The notes below the pieces were generated by a model, which saw nothing but the letters and a program-made list of their open reading frames with translations, was not told where the DNA came from and made no database searches. Source: Agarophyton chilense (Eukaryota > Rhodophyta > Florideophyceae > Gracilariales > Gracilariaceae). From it: 64,000 nt of DNA. Below, in pieces: positions 1 through 12,460 of the stretch. The translations under genes and the position numbers were made by a program. The stretch covers positions 868,001 through 932,000 of the forward strand of contig JARGXX010000068.1 of NCBI GenBank assembly GCA_030374765.1. Reading direction: 5' to 3'. Position 1 is the first letter of the stretch. Every line of letters starts with the position of its first letter.

Positions 1-250
1 TAAACGTTAACATGACAACATGATATCCCAAGCGAACGACAAGCCGTATTGTTCCAATAGACCTTATCGGTCTCTTATTCGTATTCCGGATATCCGGTAT
101 CTGTGCCTGTTGTATTCGAGCTCGCTCGTCTTCGCGCAATTCAGACAACCTGATAAACTTCGGGCCTGCACCCGTATCCAACACAGCGAGTCTTCGCGAG
201 AACAGCGCTTGAGAAGAGCCGACGTCGGCTTATACCTTGTAGTTTTTTCG
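1..250 (-). pseudogene. pol start of copy A: retroviral-type aspartic protease
   Basis: On the minus strand the frame through 178-167 reads VLDTGAGPKF, the active-site loop of retropepsins. Copy C has almost the same residues (VLDTGAGPKV) at the start of its pol. The protease would cut the Gag-Pol polyprotein. Only the N-terminal part is inside the window, so I cannot say whether reverse transcriptase and integrase follow. Upstream of the motif the reading frame soon meets stops, in keeping with a decayed copy. Confidence 0.6.
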
Positions 251-464
251 GGCCATATTCATGACGTGACTCGTCCTCCTACTTGGACACACATATCGTC
301 TCCAAGGACGTTTCAACATACAAACTGTACATAGTTTCAGACATTCGAAGATCTTCCTGGTCTCAGTAGGACCTTCGGCTTACACTTCCGGGAGCGGGGC
401 GATGTTGGTACCCCGATCGGTATGGTGGGTTTGAATCCACCCAACCCCCTGAGGGCTCCCTCAA

Positions 465-2586
465 TTAATTCCCCGATGACGCAGGTTTCTCCCTCTCCAC
501 ATCGGCGTTTTTTTGTACTTCTGGGACTGAACCCTGTGATCTTTCAGAGTTCTGAGTTCTCGCAAATGTTCTGCGTATCATATCCGCAAGTCCCCAAGCC
601 TTGGCCTTCCAATCTGATTGTTCCGGTACACGGGTTCGTTCTTGATCCGGTATAGCTTCATAGTTCGAGATAACTCGATGTACCTGTGTAAAGCGCAAAG
701 TGCACTCTGATGACAAATGATGTCTTCCATAGCACCCATAACGTATCAGGCCGTCCCTGTGTATCCTCATCTGTGGCTGTTCTGTACCACGGATATCCAC
801 CCAACTAGGCTTCTGAGATGTATATCCATCCCCTGGCGGGACCATCGGACTCCTTCTGTAAGGATAACGGCGTGGCTTCATTGCCAGTACATCATCTTCC
901 ACATGGGAGTCAGTTGACGGCAAATCCGTAGTAGACACTGACCCCCCTGGATCATCCAGATAAATAACTGCGTCTTCTCCAGTATAGCTGGCATCATGAG
1001 TCTTAAAAGTCGAAACAATTCATTCCTCGGGCGACTCCAGATGCAAAACCTTGCCTCGCTTGATAGGGCCTTTTATATCCCTGTTGGCAACGGGGTATGT
1101 GCCTGAATGACGTGTTCCACCTCCGCGACGAGCGCGAACTGCTTCACCTTCAGCCTGTGCATACTGAATTAATTCCAGAAAACTGATTCTCGAGTGCTTC
1201 TCCCGATGACGGGATACCAATGACTTGATAGTCGGATTGAGTCCATCGACAAAAAGGGTCATCTTCTCGTCCGTAGAATGGACATTTCCACAGCGTGTAG
1301 CTGCATTATTCAGTCTTGAACTGTACTCAACCTCCTTTTCTTCAGGCTTCTGGGTAATATCTCTGAGATTCAGAATAGCGTCACGAATCGCATTAGACGT
1401 TGCGTAACTACGCAGCAAAGTACTGCACGGTTTCGGCCCAACTGGTGACTCCACCTTCATCGACGGGAAGTAAACCACTCACGGGACGGTATTGCTCCAA
1501 TGCAAAAACAACCAATAAGTGTGGAATTGCCACGAATGCTTGAGCTTCCCTCATCCCCAGTGTGTCGGCTTCGACTACAAAGCGATTGCGAAAATCAAAT
1601 ATGAGAATGGTAACCTTCACAGAAAAAGTAAGACCATCGAGGCCAATCTTCAAACGCTTAATGCGATCTCTCACTTTGGCTGTCTCGTGACCTGCTCGCT
1701 TTCCCTTTCGGACCTTGAGCGAATACACACAATAATTCGTAATCTTCCTTTAAAGCGGGTTCGTACACGAAAGCGGTTTCAGATTCTTGTAGGGCGGACC
1801 CTTCTTGCGGGACAGTAGTGAGCTATCATCAGAAGATCAACTTCCATTCTCGCCATCGTCCGTATCCGAACCATCGGAATCCGTATAATCGGAATCATCT
1901 CCGTCTCCAATGGTGTCATGTCTTCTTGCGAGTTTTCTCGATTTAGAGCGCCTTGAAAATAAATTCTGTACCTTCTACTTCTTCGAATTTTTCTTGCGCG
2001 ACCGCGCATCAGCAACGATGAGTCCCACCTCCTGTACTTCCGGGTGCGGAATTTGCAACGGTGCATTCACCACAGTCTCCAAGCGCTCTAAGCGAGGGTT
2101 TACACGTGAGAGAACCTTCTTAACAGTAACCGGTAAAGCTGGTAAGGCCCCTGTGGCATTTTCTTGCTTTTGTAGCAAATGATTTAGTTTTTCTCGGATT
2201 GTCCGATCAGTCTCGGCCATCCAATTCGTTTCTAGATTTCGATCCTCCACAGCCGTGTGCTCTCTTCTTAACGTATCTAATGACATTTTTAACAAGTTAA
2301 CTTGACCTTTCATCTCCTCTAGACGGAACTTCTATGTCGCAGATCCCGCACGGAGTTTCTGTAATTCAGACCGCAAGGTTGCACCTTCCGTGATATCAAG
2401 TTTAGGTGGGGTAGTAGCCTCGAGAGCGATCGTCGTCGGAACCTCCGAAGGTACAACCGCGCTTCCTGTCGATTTCGACTTCTTCTTCGCCTGACGATAT
2501 ATGCGGTTGCCGGCCTCTATAGAGGTGGCTAAGCGGGGGGCCCCAGACTCACTTCTATCCGAATCCGGTCGGCTTCTTGTCTGCAT
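465..2586 (-). pseudogene. gag of copy A, broken
   Basis: A chain of minus-strand fragments in shifting frames: 2586-2332 and 2313-1975 (same frame, separated by a stop; basic, partly coiled-coil-like), 1728-1408, 1478-1020 and 938-465. The 1478-1020 piece contains a retrotransposon gag-like helical region (YSSRLNNAATRCGN, then FVDGLNP). The 938-465 piece ends in a degenerate zinc knuckle with the pattern C-x3-H-x4-C (CYGRHHLSSEC) whose first cysteine is lost. Gag forms the virus-like particle and packages the RNA. The frame changes and stops mean that no full Gag can be made. Confidence 0.6.
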
Positions 2587-2950
2587 TTCGGCAAATTATC
2601 ACTGGCAATTCAGATAAAAAATGCGAACGACGCACACCCAATTTCTCAATGAAAAGAATATATGTATCGCGATCGATACAACCAATATCGAGAACGATAG
2701 AAACTTTTAGCAAATAGAACCCACAAACAGTGAAGATTAACAACTAATATTCAGGTTGACCAACGTATGTGGCGAACGGTTAGATCCGGTTCCAAATGTC
2801 TTCTGATAATGTAGATTCCGTGATGACGATTAAAGCTTCAGTTCACTGATCTCATTACAACGCACAGAAATCCAACGAGGATCATTCGAACGTGCGAAAC
2901 ACGATATTTCCGGTCCAAGTGACCAATAGTCCATACACGGGTGTACTTGT

Positions 2951-2968
2951 TTCTAAGTCGGGAGACCA
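2951..2968 (-). promoter_or_regulatory. primer-binding site of copy A
   Basis: The plus-strand bases ttctaagtcgggagacca, read on the minus strand, begin TGGTCTCCCGAC, as expected for pairing with a tRNA 3' CCA end. The same motif sits 3 bases from the LTR in copies B (4980-4997) and C (14671-14688). I could not assign the tRNA. Confidence 0.6.
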
Positions 2969-3232
2969 ATTTATGCGGTATTCCACTGAAGACTGTAGAG
3001 GTCTCGGTGCACTTGGTATCCACAGAAATAACCGCGAAGAGCAGGTGTCGCCTTGCGAGCAACGGTTCTTAGATAGGAAGACAGTTTGCGGAAAGCGGCC
3101 AGGTGTGCCTGAACAATGGGGAAAATACGTGAATTCACGAAGCGGATGTCCAGATGCGGCGGTACGTTTTGTACACGAGATTGGCTCGACAACCCTTGTG
3201 ACGACACAAATAACCAGGTAACAGTAAAGAAA

Positions 3233-3264
3233 ACAACACACACACACACACACAAACACACACA
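3233..3264. repeat. (CA)n microsatellite
   Basis: An almost pure CA run interrupted by one aa step. It lies in the probable 5' LTR region of copy A. From about 3,300 to 3,578 I see no gene, only AT-rich sequence that should hold the junction between copies A and B. Confidence 0.9.
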
Positions 3265-3578
3265 GAAAGCTGTAGAAAAAGGGCGGTAAACGAGCACCAG
3301 TTGAGGGTATCCTCGGAACAAGATCTATAGCTCAGAACGGTTAAGAACTGATACTATAGGTGCCCCTTCTTGGTGAACCACTCTACGATTTCTAGGACTC
3401 ACCAAGATGGTGTTAAGTTGGTTGGTGGTTGTTGGTTGGCTTTCGACGTTCTCACCTGGGCCTTGCGCCCTTTAATGTGCCAAGAGGCAAAGAAAGTACT
3501 GTACAGTAATGCATACACGTGGCGTGCCACTACATAATTATCTAAATAATACCAAATAAAAAATTTGATGATGGCACC

Positions 3579-4876
3579 TTACAGTGTACACTGAATACAG
3601 TACTTCCTAATTAAATTTCTCCTGTCCCAATCTATCCATGAAGTATTTCTTCTCATAACTTCTCGTAATCGCATACGGCCCAAGCAATAGCTTATAAATG
3701 CCATATCGCGACTTCGTATTACTTTCGAACGGTCGAACTCATTTGCATCCAGAATGCTACAATATCTTCGAAACCACTCGGTCACGCGCCTGTCCTGTAA
3801 GAAAGAATTGGAAATGAGAGAGAGCGGCACCCTCTTGGACACCGTTCTGATAACAGGCCGTACGGAACAAACTGAGAAACCTAAGGACACCAAGGGGATC
3901 GGAATCCGAGAACTTGTCCATAAAGGTTAGTTGCATCCATTTGGCCCATTTGGCGACTCTTCGAGCCACCGAACCAGAATATTTCGGGGACCTGTCGGCC
4001 AGCCGGTAGTTTCGGTAGTCTAGAACCTTGAGGAAAAGTTCGTTGGTTGTTGTCAGTTGGTTGAGGCCTCGAACGGTAACCTCATCCCCTTCCGAGTCTG
4101 TCGTTTCGGTCGAGGACGATTCGGACTCACTCGTGTCCGAATGGTCTCTTCTTTTGCTTCTTCTGTTCTTCTTTCTCCTGCGGTTACTTCTTTTATTTCC
4201 AGCGGAATAGGGACCTAAAGGATCGATCTCTCTATCAGATCCGATCGAGCCCTGAGGTTGCTGTACCTCATAATGTCCTTTTAACATGGCAATCTGTTTC
4301 TCTTCTAGACGCGAAGCCTCTCCTCTGCTCCTGGATACTCCTTCCATTGGATTTTCCTGATGGTGTTCCCGGCAAGGGGCGGGTAATTCCGCCACTCCTT
4401 GGGGTTCGGTGAATGAGGGAGTCTAAGAATAGCTCAGACTCCATGACCTTGGAAACGATTCGCGTGACGAGGTAATCCGTATCGTCAGCGATCGCCGTAG
4501 CGAGTCGGGTGTCCACAATGGAATCCACGTGAGCTGAGAAGAGCTCACGGAGACGGGCCCAGAGAAGGTCAGCAAGCCCTCTGGGAATATTTTCTCTAAT
4601 TCTCTAGGTCTTACGGGGTTCTCTTTGTAGTGTTTCTGGGCTAGAGGTGGCCCTGGTTAGATGTTCTCGTAAACGCGCTGCTACCATGCGTTTCCGAGGA
4701 ATCCATTCAGGGTCGTCCAGGGGAGTCGGTACTCCCTGTTGCTGGCTTCTCGTGCTCCTGCGGTCGTTAACATTATCAACCGGAGGTTCAGGCGACATTG
4801 TTGGCATTTCAGTGGCAACTGCTCCTGCCGTGGGTGTCCTATGGTCAGGTCGGTTGCGTGTGTTTCCTGCGTCCAT
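3579..4876 (-). pseudogene. gag of LTR retrotransposon copy B, broken and truncated
   Basis: Minus-strand fragments 4876-4604, 4528-4268, 4395-3757 and 3893-3579 lie directly downstream of a PBS (4980-4997) and an LTR start (5001). The 4395-3757 frame has an acidic and basic low-complexity part (around 4080-4200) and then a capsid-like helical stretch (DKFSDSDPLGVLRFLSLF, SHFQFFLTGQARDRV). It parallels the gag of copy C (DQSSFSEGAAMWLFQFYL). No pol follows: the element stops near 3,570, where copy A begins. The simplest reading is that copy A inserted into B, or that B was deleted at that point. The frame switches show decay. Confidence 0.6.
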
Positions 4877-4979
4877 AATGGCGGTTGCTTCTGTACTTCC
4901 GGTCCGTTGGAGAGTTAAACCGAAGGTTAGAATCCGGATAATTCTTTGTTCCAGTAGTCCCTTAAATTATTCCTGAGGA

Positions 4980-4997
4980 TTCTAAGTTGGGAGACCA
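4980..4997 (-). promoter_or_regulatory. primer-binding site of copy B
   Basis: The bases ttctaagttgggagacca differ by one base from the motif in copy A. They end 3 bases before the LTR start tgtaacgc at 5001, exactly the spacing seen in copy C. Confidence 0.65.
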
Positions 4998-5000
4998 AAA

Positions 5001-5400
5001 TGTAACGCAAGGACTGGTGGGTCAGCGTACGGGTCTCGACCGGTAGTAGCGTGGTAGAGCGGGTCCTAAGCTTCGAATACTTGACGGCGGCACTCCCAGA
5101 GTACTTGGTGCAATGGGATTGCATTTACTGCGTAGTATTACAGGTTGGAGCTACGGAAAAGATGGTTTCAATGCCAAAAGGTGGAACTAGTATACCAAAG
5201 GGGGTAATTTATTATCCTAACGGTGACTAACTTACTTTAAGGGAGAAGCGTCACTCGAGCCAAGTAAATAACAATGGCGAGGCGCTGAGATCTCCCTAGC
5301 ACTGTAATACTAATATATTACACTAATTAAAATAAAACAATAATCTAAATAAACCCAGCTGAGGCCAGCCCGTCCACGTAATGCTTGTGAGATACCCCAG
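5001..5400 (-). repeat. 5' LTR of copy B (outer end not fixed)
   Basis: It begins with TG directly after the PBS and its 3-base spacer. It is AT-rich with aataaaacaat-type sequence near 5,330. I could not find a matching 3' LTR in the window, so the outer end at about 5,400 is a guess. Confidence 0.4.
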
Positions 5401-6122
5401 GCCTCGGCAACTTACAGGAGTCATAATCGCTGCATCTTCACCAGTACTGACATCGAACGTCGGGTGGCTGTTGAGATATATATTCACCAAGGATGGCCGC
5501 CCCTGTGACGTTCGTAGAGACAAGCATCTCCTAGACTACTTTCACATCTTTTGGTTTCTACAGTCGACTATAAAGGTAAACATATTGTTCCCATTGTTTT
5601 CTGGACCCGCGAGCACTGTTCATCATCGTCTACCAACGTTATCTCTATGAATCAGGCATTACTGTCGTACACTTCATTGAACGGTGTTTCCAAAACTTAC
5701 AAGTATCCCCAATCTCCTCCTCTTCGTTCGAGCTCATTGCGTGTTACCTAAGAACGTCCAGTATTGCAGCCCTTGCCACTTTTTTGGTTTATACGATAAG
5801 CAGCGGGGTCGACGGTTACTGCATCGAAAGGTTTTATCGCCCCGCGTCCATAGTAATAAACAATCCGAACAGCTCGTACTGGCGTGAAGCTATTTTCGTG
5901 ATCGCAGCTGCCGAAGTAGTGTTCATTTTCTGCGCTTGCACATATTGGAACTCCATTGCGCGGCGCTCTTCAATCAGACGCCTTTTGTCCCTCTTTTGTC
6001 TTTCGCTTTGGTTTTTGGTACTCGGCTTTCTATTTTTTATCCAATGCTTTTTTATTTAATATAACAACGCCTTCACGACAAATCCTCTTCGGCATTTTCA
6101 TCTGGTGTTTCCAAAAGTCGTT
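5401..6122. other. anonymous sequence between copies B and C
   Basis: There is no gene I can support. Plus-strand frames at 5551-5751 and 5784-6059 are open but end in phenylalanine- and leucine-rich AT-type sequence and match nothing I know. If this is host DNA, it continues at 15,332 after removal of copy C, because the 5-bp duplication joins 6123-6127 to 15327-15331. Confidence 0.4.
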
Positions 6123-6127
6123 CAGCA
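6123..6127. repeat. target-site duplication of copy C (left)
   Basis: The bases cagca occur directly outside the left LTR and again at 15327-15331 directly outside the right LTR. Confidence 0.9.
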
Positions 6128-6736
6128 TGTCGTACAATCACCTCTGGGGTATGCTTCTGTCTTGTCTCGGGAGCGTGGTGACGCTCCACCTTAGAAGGTA
6201 GACGTAATAAACCTCGATGGTAGCAGGACACCGTGAAAACCCGCAGGGGCAAACGGCGGGGCCACTAGTCTATACCGTGTAGGTGAACGATGGTAGGCGT
6301 CGACGCGCGGGAAAGCCTGTGCGGTAGTTGAGAAACGGCGAACCAAAAGGTGTAGTCGTGACCCATGTGGTGCCTGTCTTTATCGGATTAGGATGGGGGA
6401 GGTGCCGTTCCCTATATACAGTTGACTGCACTCTCCAGATCATCCGGGAGGTGTCAGCAAGGCACGGTCTCTGACCTAGTGCCAGAGACCTGGCCAGCAC
6501 TGGCTACAGTGCCAGGTGGCCACTCCACTACTGTACTAAAATAAACATAATTACAATTACAATTACTAACAATTACTCAACCAAAAGGTACATGTCAACA
6601 CTATACGTGGCTGACAACACCTAGATGGTAGCTCGCCCGGAGCTGCATGGCCGATTATCCCTCGCATCCATCACCTACAAGATCAGTTTAGTATATCAAC
6701 AACCTCAAAGGTCAAACCTTCTGCCACTTTACGACA
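6128..6736 (-). repeat. 3' LTR of copy C
   Basis: It is 609 bases long and aligns along its length with 14692-15326. It starts TG and ends CA with the inverted ends TGTCGT/ACGACA. Confidence 0.93.
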
Positions 6737-6752
6737 GACCCCCTTCCTACCC
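6737..6752 (-). promoter_or_regulatory. polypurine tract of copy C
   Basis: Read on the minus strand, the bases next to the 3' LTR are GGTAGGAAGGGGGTC. A purine run here is where plus-strand DNA synthesis is primed. Confidence 0.7.
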
Positions 6753-7020
6753 GTGAAACACGCCCCGTGTCGCCTTCCATCAAACCATAAAGGTATAGCG
6801 AGCGACAGCGGCGCGGGCATCGGAGTGGTGTCCGCCGGCGGTTGCTCACGGTGCCCGACGCGCGATCCCTTGAGGTTCAGAACTCGGTGCCAGTGTGAGT
6901 TGGGAAGTGCAAGCGACGATGGCGGCGCACGAATTGTGCGACAACCATTCAGGTAGGGACTGTCATGAGGGCGATGCAGTGTAAATAGCGCGCTCGCGGA
7001 TATTTTTTCGGTAGTGGCCC

Positions 7021-7809
7021 TGCTTGCTTGCGATTCTGCTTCTGCATAGCTTACTGTTTAACCAAGTTGGTATCGCACCTTTCCCGGTTGCTCAAACTTC
7101 ATTTCCTTCCTAGCTCCCTGCGCGCGCCGTCCCTCCTGGTCGTTATGCTGGTCCCTTCCCATCCGAGCCGTCACCTCAAGGTCGTAAGTCGCCTATCCGT
7201 ACGGGTGTCACTCCTACTCAACCGAGCTCCTCTGGGGTTGCTGGTCCGGTTCGACCTCTGTTGGCGGGTATTGCTCGTCCTTTGCCTCAACCTAAGATGG
7301 ATTTTCCGGCCGTGGTCGTTTTTCTGTCTCGAAATCGCCAGGATTGTGTCACCAACTTTCAGAGGGCTGGACCTACCTCCGTGGTTGCTGCATTAACGCT
7401 CCTTGAAGGTTTGCTGCCGCGCCATGCGCAATACATGAAGGCGCTGAACCAACATGGTGAGTTCTAAAGGCAGTTCCAGTTTCACATGTACCAACTGGCC
7501 ACCCGTCATGTTGCCAATCTGGCAAGCGTTTCCGCTGCTGCGCCATCTGATCCTTTGACGGATCTCCTTCTAGGGGCTAACTTGAACCGTGCGGTTTTGC
7601 AACCCGCTCCGGCGGTTCCTTTCCTTCATACTCTTTTGGTTTCGACTCCTCTCCCTAGTGGCGGGGCTACCGCTGCTTCGCTACCTCCTAGGTCGATGGC
7701 TCCTAGCATTTCTGCAAATTTTCCTCCGTGGGTAGTCAATAACACGGGTCCTCCTGATTCCCCTGCTCCTAAACCGACAGGTCCTTCTACTCCCGGATTC
7801 GGGGGCTAA
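7021..7809 (+). pseudogene. antisense accessory frame in copy C (two in-frame stops)
   Basis: One plus-strand frame, opposite to gag-pol, is open from 7021 to the stop at 7807-7809 apart from TAG at 7111 and TAA at 7465. It predicts about 260 residues. A proline-, serine- and glycine-rich first third is followed by a more ordered part (MDFPAVVVFLSRNRQDC, QFQFHMYQLATRH) and a proline-rich tail ending GPSTPGFGG. The protein-like composition continues across both stops, which suggests a once-coding frame. Some plant Ty3/gypsy elements carry antisense or extra frames between integrase and the 3' LTR; this position matches. I recognise no domain. It could also be a captured host exon. The stretch 7,810-8,221 beyond it has no gene. 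Confidence 0.45.
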
Positions 7810-8221
7810 ACTTTCTGTCGCTTCACCTTTGAGGTTCTTGTGGCGACCGCCTGCAACTTGACTTTCTTATTGTTTCCTTCTTAAAGTAAATTGTTGTCTC
7901 TTGTTGTCTCTTCTACTGTTCCATTCGGTTGTTCTTTCGTGTCCTCCCTTGTCGGTAATCTGACACGCCTATGCGTCCACCTTCTGCGGAAAACGACGTC
8001 TTTTCTCCCCCTTCCTTAGGCCTGAGTACCACGAAGGTCTAAGGTTAGCCGTCTGCAGGCATCTGCTCCTTGCGACGGCGCCAATACCTGATACGGAAGT
8101 TTGGGGGTATTGCGGCTGGGGGTTCGAGGGTGTCCCCTTCTGGCCCCCATCCGTACCACCTTACGGTGTACTTCAGACCATTGTAGGTTCGCGTGTGGCC
8201 CACCAGACGGTCAACGGGAAA

Positions 8222-11200
8222 TTACTCTGAGTTTTGGTCCTGATCTTTCGGGGGAACGCTACCTCGATGGTTCATATGTTTCGAGTTGGGAGCTTCGTGT
8301 GTGGGAGCCGGGTCGGGAGCTTCCACATCTACCGTTTGACGTTCAATTTCCGTCCCTGTTAGCGGGTTGTAATCCGAATCATTACGTTGAAGGTCATCGT
8401 TCCCCTCAATTGGGGTGGGGTCCTCCGAGGGTCGAGTGCGCAGAGCTACCGCTCTGGGCTCTCGGGCTGAGGTGCCTGCCTCAATGCGATGTTGAACCGT
8501 TTCAGGTGCTACTGTAATACGTTCAATTGATATCGTATTCGGTATTCCATCTTGTTCAACCGTAACGGTGTGATCTGATGCGTTCAATACCTTATAAGTT
8601 CCCACTGATTTGGGTAGAAGCTTCGAATTGATATCTCTATCAATAGCTTCATCGTCCACTTCATCACACGGTCGTGGTCTTTTACCTGAATGTGGGTTAT
8701 CTATGTAGACATATTGTCCCGAAGATACGGAGACCACTTTGGTTACCCTACGGTCGTAGTCGGCCTTGTACCGCTTCTGGGCTGCAGTGAGGCGGCTCTC
8801 TGCATGTTTGAGAGCCCTCCTCAACATCACAAGGGTATTTCGCTTGACTTGGGCAGGGGTCAGTGCGCCAGCTACAGTGCTGGTGGCATGATCTCCCTGC
8901 ACTACAATACCTGGGGGGTGTCGCGAAAGAACCAAATCAAAGGGAGTGGTCTGCCTTGACCGGTGTACCTGAAAGTTATAGGAGTAGGTGAGCGGTTGCA
9001 CCAGCTCATCCCACCCAGTTTGGTGCTCTTCCGTATAGTGTCGTAGCCTTGATACCAATGTGTGGTTAAAGCGCTCGACCGGTCCGTTTTTCTGCGGGTG
9101 TTAGGCAGTAGTGAAATAGTTCTTCATACCCAAGAGGTTACAGACTGCTTCGAAGAACTTCGATGCCAGGTTTGAACCATTATCGGTGAGTAAGTACAGG
9201 GGTGCACCATACGGGTAGACTCAATTGTTGAGGAATGCGATCGCCAGCGTGGTTGACTTCGTCTCCTTTAAAGATATCGCTCTCGTGAGCTTCGAGAACC
9301 TGTAGGTGATCACTAGAACGTGCTGATACCCATTTTCGGTCTTGGGAAATGGTCCTAGAAGGTCTATCGCAACAAACTCCAGCGAACCCGCTGCTGGAAA
9401 CAGCTTGAGGTATTTTCGATGTTTTCGAATCCCACCGCGGGTACGAACACAGGATTCGCATTGACCTACAAAGATATAGACGTCATGGGCCATATGAGGC
9501 CAGTAGAACTGTTGCCTCAAGGTGTAATACATCCTTGAGGCACCGGGGTGTCCCGATAGTCGCGGATAGTGCACGAGATACAAGACTCTCGAGCGAAGCG
9601 CCTTCGGAACCACCTTTTGAAGGCTACCATCCAAGGTTGACCTTCTCACGATGTACCCATTGTGGTCCACATTGGATTGTGATCCTTTGGAACCAATTTG
9701 GTCAGCGAGGGTTCTGCAGTACGCATCCTGGGCCGGTTCTCGTAGAAATTCCTCTCGGGTTACGGGCATGACGTTCGTTTCCTCTAGGATAAGTTTCTGC
9801 GTTGCCATGTCGGTTTTCCGCAAAGCACCTTCTTCAGGTAGATCCCAACATCCTTCTAGGTGTTCACCGGTACCATTTTGGTTTGATGAAACCAAAAAGC
9901 AAGGGATGTCATCGTCCACAGGTTCTGTCTCTAACCCTGAGGTGTTTAAGCGTGACATAGCATCCGCTATGTTGTGCTTGATACCCGGACGGTACTGTAC
10001 GTCGTATTCAAACTCCGACAGTCTCAACATCCAACGGGCAATTCTACCAGACGCATCTGCGAATTCGAGGATCCACCTTAAGGCGTTGTGGTCCGTGCGC
10101 AACGTAAAGCGCTCACCATAAAGGTATGAACGGAGCATCAACATGCTCCACACTACTGCTAGACATTCCTTCTTGGTTACCGTGTAGTTCTGCTCCGCCT
10201 TATTCATAGCGCGGCTCCAGTACCCTATAGGTAATTTGTCTCCGTTGTGTTGTTCCTGCATGAGACAACAACCAATTTGGGCATGGGATGAATCTGTATC
10301 CAGCGTGTACGGTAGACCTGTTTTCGGTAACGCTAAGATTAGCGGCGACAACAGCGCTCGTTTCAAATCCTCAAATGTATCCATTTCGTCGTTCGATAGA
10401 TTCTCAAACCGTTCAGGTTCACTTTTCCGGAGCTTCTTGTTGAGGGGAGCCGCTATTTTCGCGAATCCCTTCACGAAGCGACGATAGACGTTGCATAAAC
10501 CTATAAAGGATCGTACGTCTGTCTGGGGTCGTGGCACCTTGACCTCCTGTACGGCTCTAATGTTGCTCGGCGCAACCTCTAGGGTACCAGGGCCTATGAT
10601 GTGGCCCAGTTATTCAACCGTTCTGGTGAAGAAGACGCATTTGCGTAGCTTCAGCGTCACCCCCGCCTCAGCTGCGAGGGTTAGTACGGTGTGTACGTGA
10701 GGAAAATGCTCTTCCACCGATCTTAACTAGATGATTACATCATCGATGTATACCAAGGCGGTTGTCCATTTAACCTTCGAAAGGATGATGCCCTGCGCCC
10801 TTTGAAAGGTGGCTGCAGCATTGCGCAACCCGAAAGGCATCTGCGTGAAGCGAAACAAACCTGCATGGCACGTGAAGGTCTTTTTGTCTCGATCTTCCTC
10901 ACCTACGGGTACCTGCCAATAACCACAATTGGCATCCAATGTGGTGAATATCTGCGCATCTCCAAAGGAGTCGATGCACTCATCCATTCTAGGTATAGGG
11001 TACGAATCCCTGATTGTCACGCTATTGAGCCTCCTGTATTCGACACAGAACCTCATATGGTTTTCCCCTTTCTTCTGAACCAGAACCATGGGACTAGCCC
11101 AATCTGAGTTGGCTGGTTCAATTATACCTTCTTGGAGCATTTGCTCCACTTCTTTGAGTTCTACTTCTCTCGCCTTCGGACCTGCACGGTATGGTTGCCG

Positions 11201-12358
11201 ATAAATCGGCTTCGAGTAAGGGAGGAGCTCGATGCGATGCTGTGTGGCCTTAATTTGGCCCAGATGGCCTGACCACATGGTTTCGAACTCCTCCAGAAGG
11301 TCGATAATACGGCCCCGCAGCTGGCCGTTTTCTTCACCGATCTGGACTATATCTTGCCATTGACTCTCAGGGTCAGGTTCCTCTTCTTTGCCTACCGATG
11401 CCTTATCGGTTAGCTTTGCTTCCAAGTTGGTATTTATCGATACCGTTGTGGTTGTGGACGCATCTGCGCACCCCCCTTCCTTATCGAAGGCGACCTCGCC
11501 GAGATCAGTGTGAGTAACGGTGAAGACCCCTTGTGGTGCCGTTAGTGCGATGCCAAAATTGGTATTTTTCGGCAACTTCACGTCGTGACTGCTGAAGTTG
11601 CTGAGACACACATTAAAGGGTTGATTTGGGATGTTGTCGACAATCCCGTTGGCCATCAAGGTGAGGTGTCGATATGATAACCTCGGATGGTTTTGTAGTA
11701 TGACCAGCCCGGGGGTCGCACACGACACCGATACCAATATTTGGTTCATTGGCGGGATAACAACCTGTTTTGTAATGCGCACTTTGTTGGAGACCATTTC
11801 GGTGGATATCCTCTTCTTCGGTTTGACGAACCATCCCCGTTTGGTTTCCGTATTACCTAAAATGGCAATTCGTCCCCCGTGACGTAGGGCGACGGTACGG
11901 GAACCAGGAAGGATTGCTTTGACATGTCTGTCAATGAAGTTCGTACCTATTAGGCAGTCTGTTGGTAGCTGGTCGACAACAAAGAATTGCAGTCTTGCCT
12001 TGAGGTGTCCAAGATGCACCACAGTGGAGAGCATACCTCGAAGGTTTAATGGGCGCTCATTTGCATCCACCAGCGGGTTGTTGTCGGGAGGTCGGCTCAA
12101 GTTCCGGAGTACCGCCTCAGGTATGACGCGGGAGTTCAGGACCTTTGGGCCGGCCCCCGTATCCAGCACGAAGGTGACCGGAACCGCAAGTCGATCGGAG
12201 AAACAATTTGAAGCACGTACTTTATAGTTGGTGTACTTCATATGACAAACTGGAACTGGTTGTGACGTGTTCTCTTCCACCTTCAAGGTTCTGGGTATCG
12301 ATTGGCCTTCTAATTGCAAGTTGGGTTCGGCCATTACGCCAACCGTTCGGTGTTCCAT
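8222..12358 (-). pseudogene. pol of copy C: protease, RT, RNase H, integrase
   Basis: The first long frame (12358-10727) holds the protease loop VLDTGAGPKV, then reverse transcriptase with MPFGLRNAAATF and the catalytic YIDDV. After stops near 10,727 and 10,610, the frame 10537-9221 holds RNase H (YTLDTDSSHAQIGCCL) and the integrase zinc-binding part (GHPGASRMYYTL, then CESC) with the first catalytic aspartate (AIDLLGPF). Stops at about 9,220 and 9,103 interrupt the integrase core, whose second aspartate (LTDNGSN) and glutamate (GPVERFNHTL) are still readable. The last frame, 9058-8222, is the integrase C-terminal region with an acidic tail. All catalytic residues are present, but at least four nonsense codons make the polyprotein non-functional. 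Confidence 0.9.
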
Positions 12359-12460
12359 TCCTGTACTGGAGGGGTTGAGTCCAAGTTTGGTGTTTCCTCG
12401 ATGGTATTGACCTGTACCGGTGTACGGGGTTGGAACCTATTTGGTGCTTGCGTTGAAGAC

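Larger units (their letters stand above)
1..2971 (-). mobile_element. Ty3/gypsy-type LTR retrotransposon copy A (decayed, runs off left edge)
   Basis: Reading leftward on the minus strand there is a primer-binding motif (2951-2968), a leader, gag-like fragments (2586-465) and the start of pol with a retroviral-type aspartic protease (around 167-178). The rest of pol and the 3' LTR must lie left of the window. The 5' LTR should lie just right of 2971, but I could not fix its outer end; the stretch to about 3,300 probably belongs to it. Frames change several times and stops are frequent, so the copy is dead. Gag, PBS and protease in this order are what LTR retrotransposons show. The Ty3/gypsy assignment is inferred from similarity to copy C, whose pol is complete in this window. 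Confidence 0.7.

Noticed and set aside
424-445. Sequence ggtttgaatcc with a short complementary stem, like a tRNA T-arm
   Set aside because: No matching acceptor stem, D-arm or anticodon arm upstream at the right distance. It lies inside the retroelement remnant.
8101-8517. 138-codon plus-strand frame
   Set aside because: A shadow of the integrase C-terminal frame on the minus strand. The protein-like antisense frame ends before it, at 7809.
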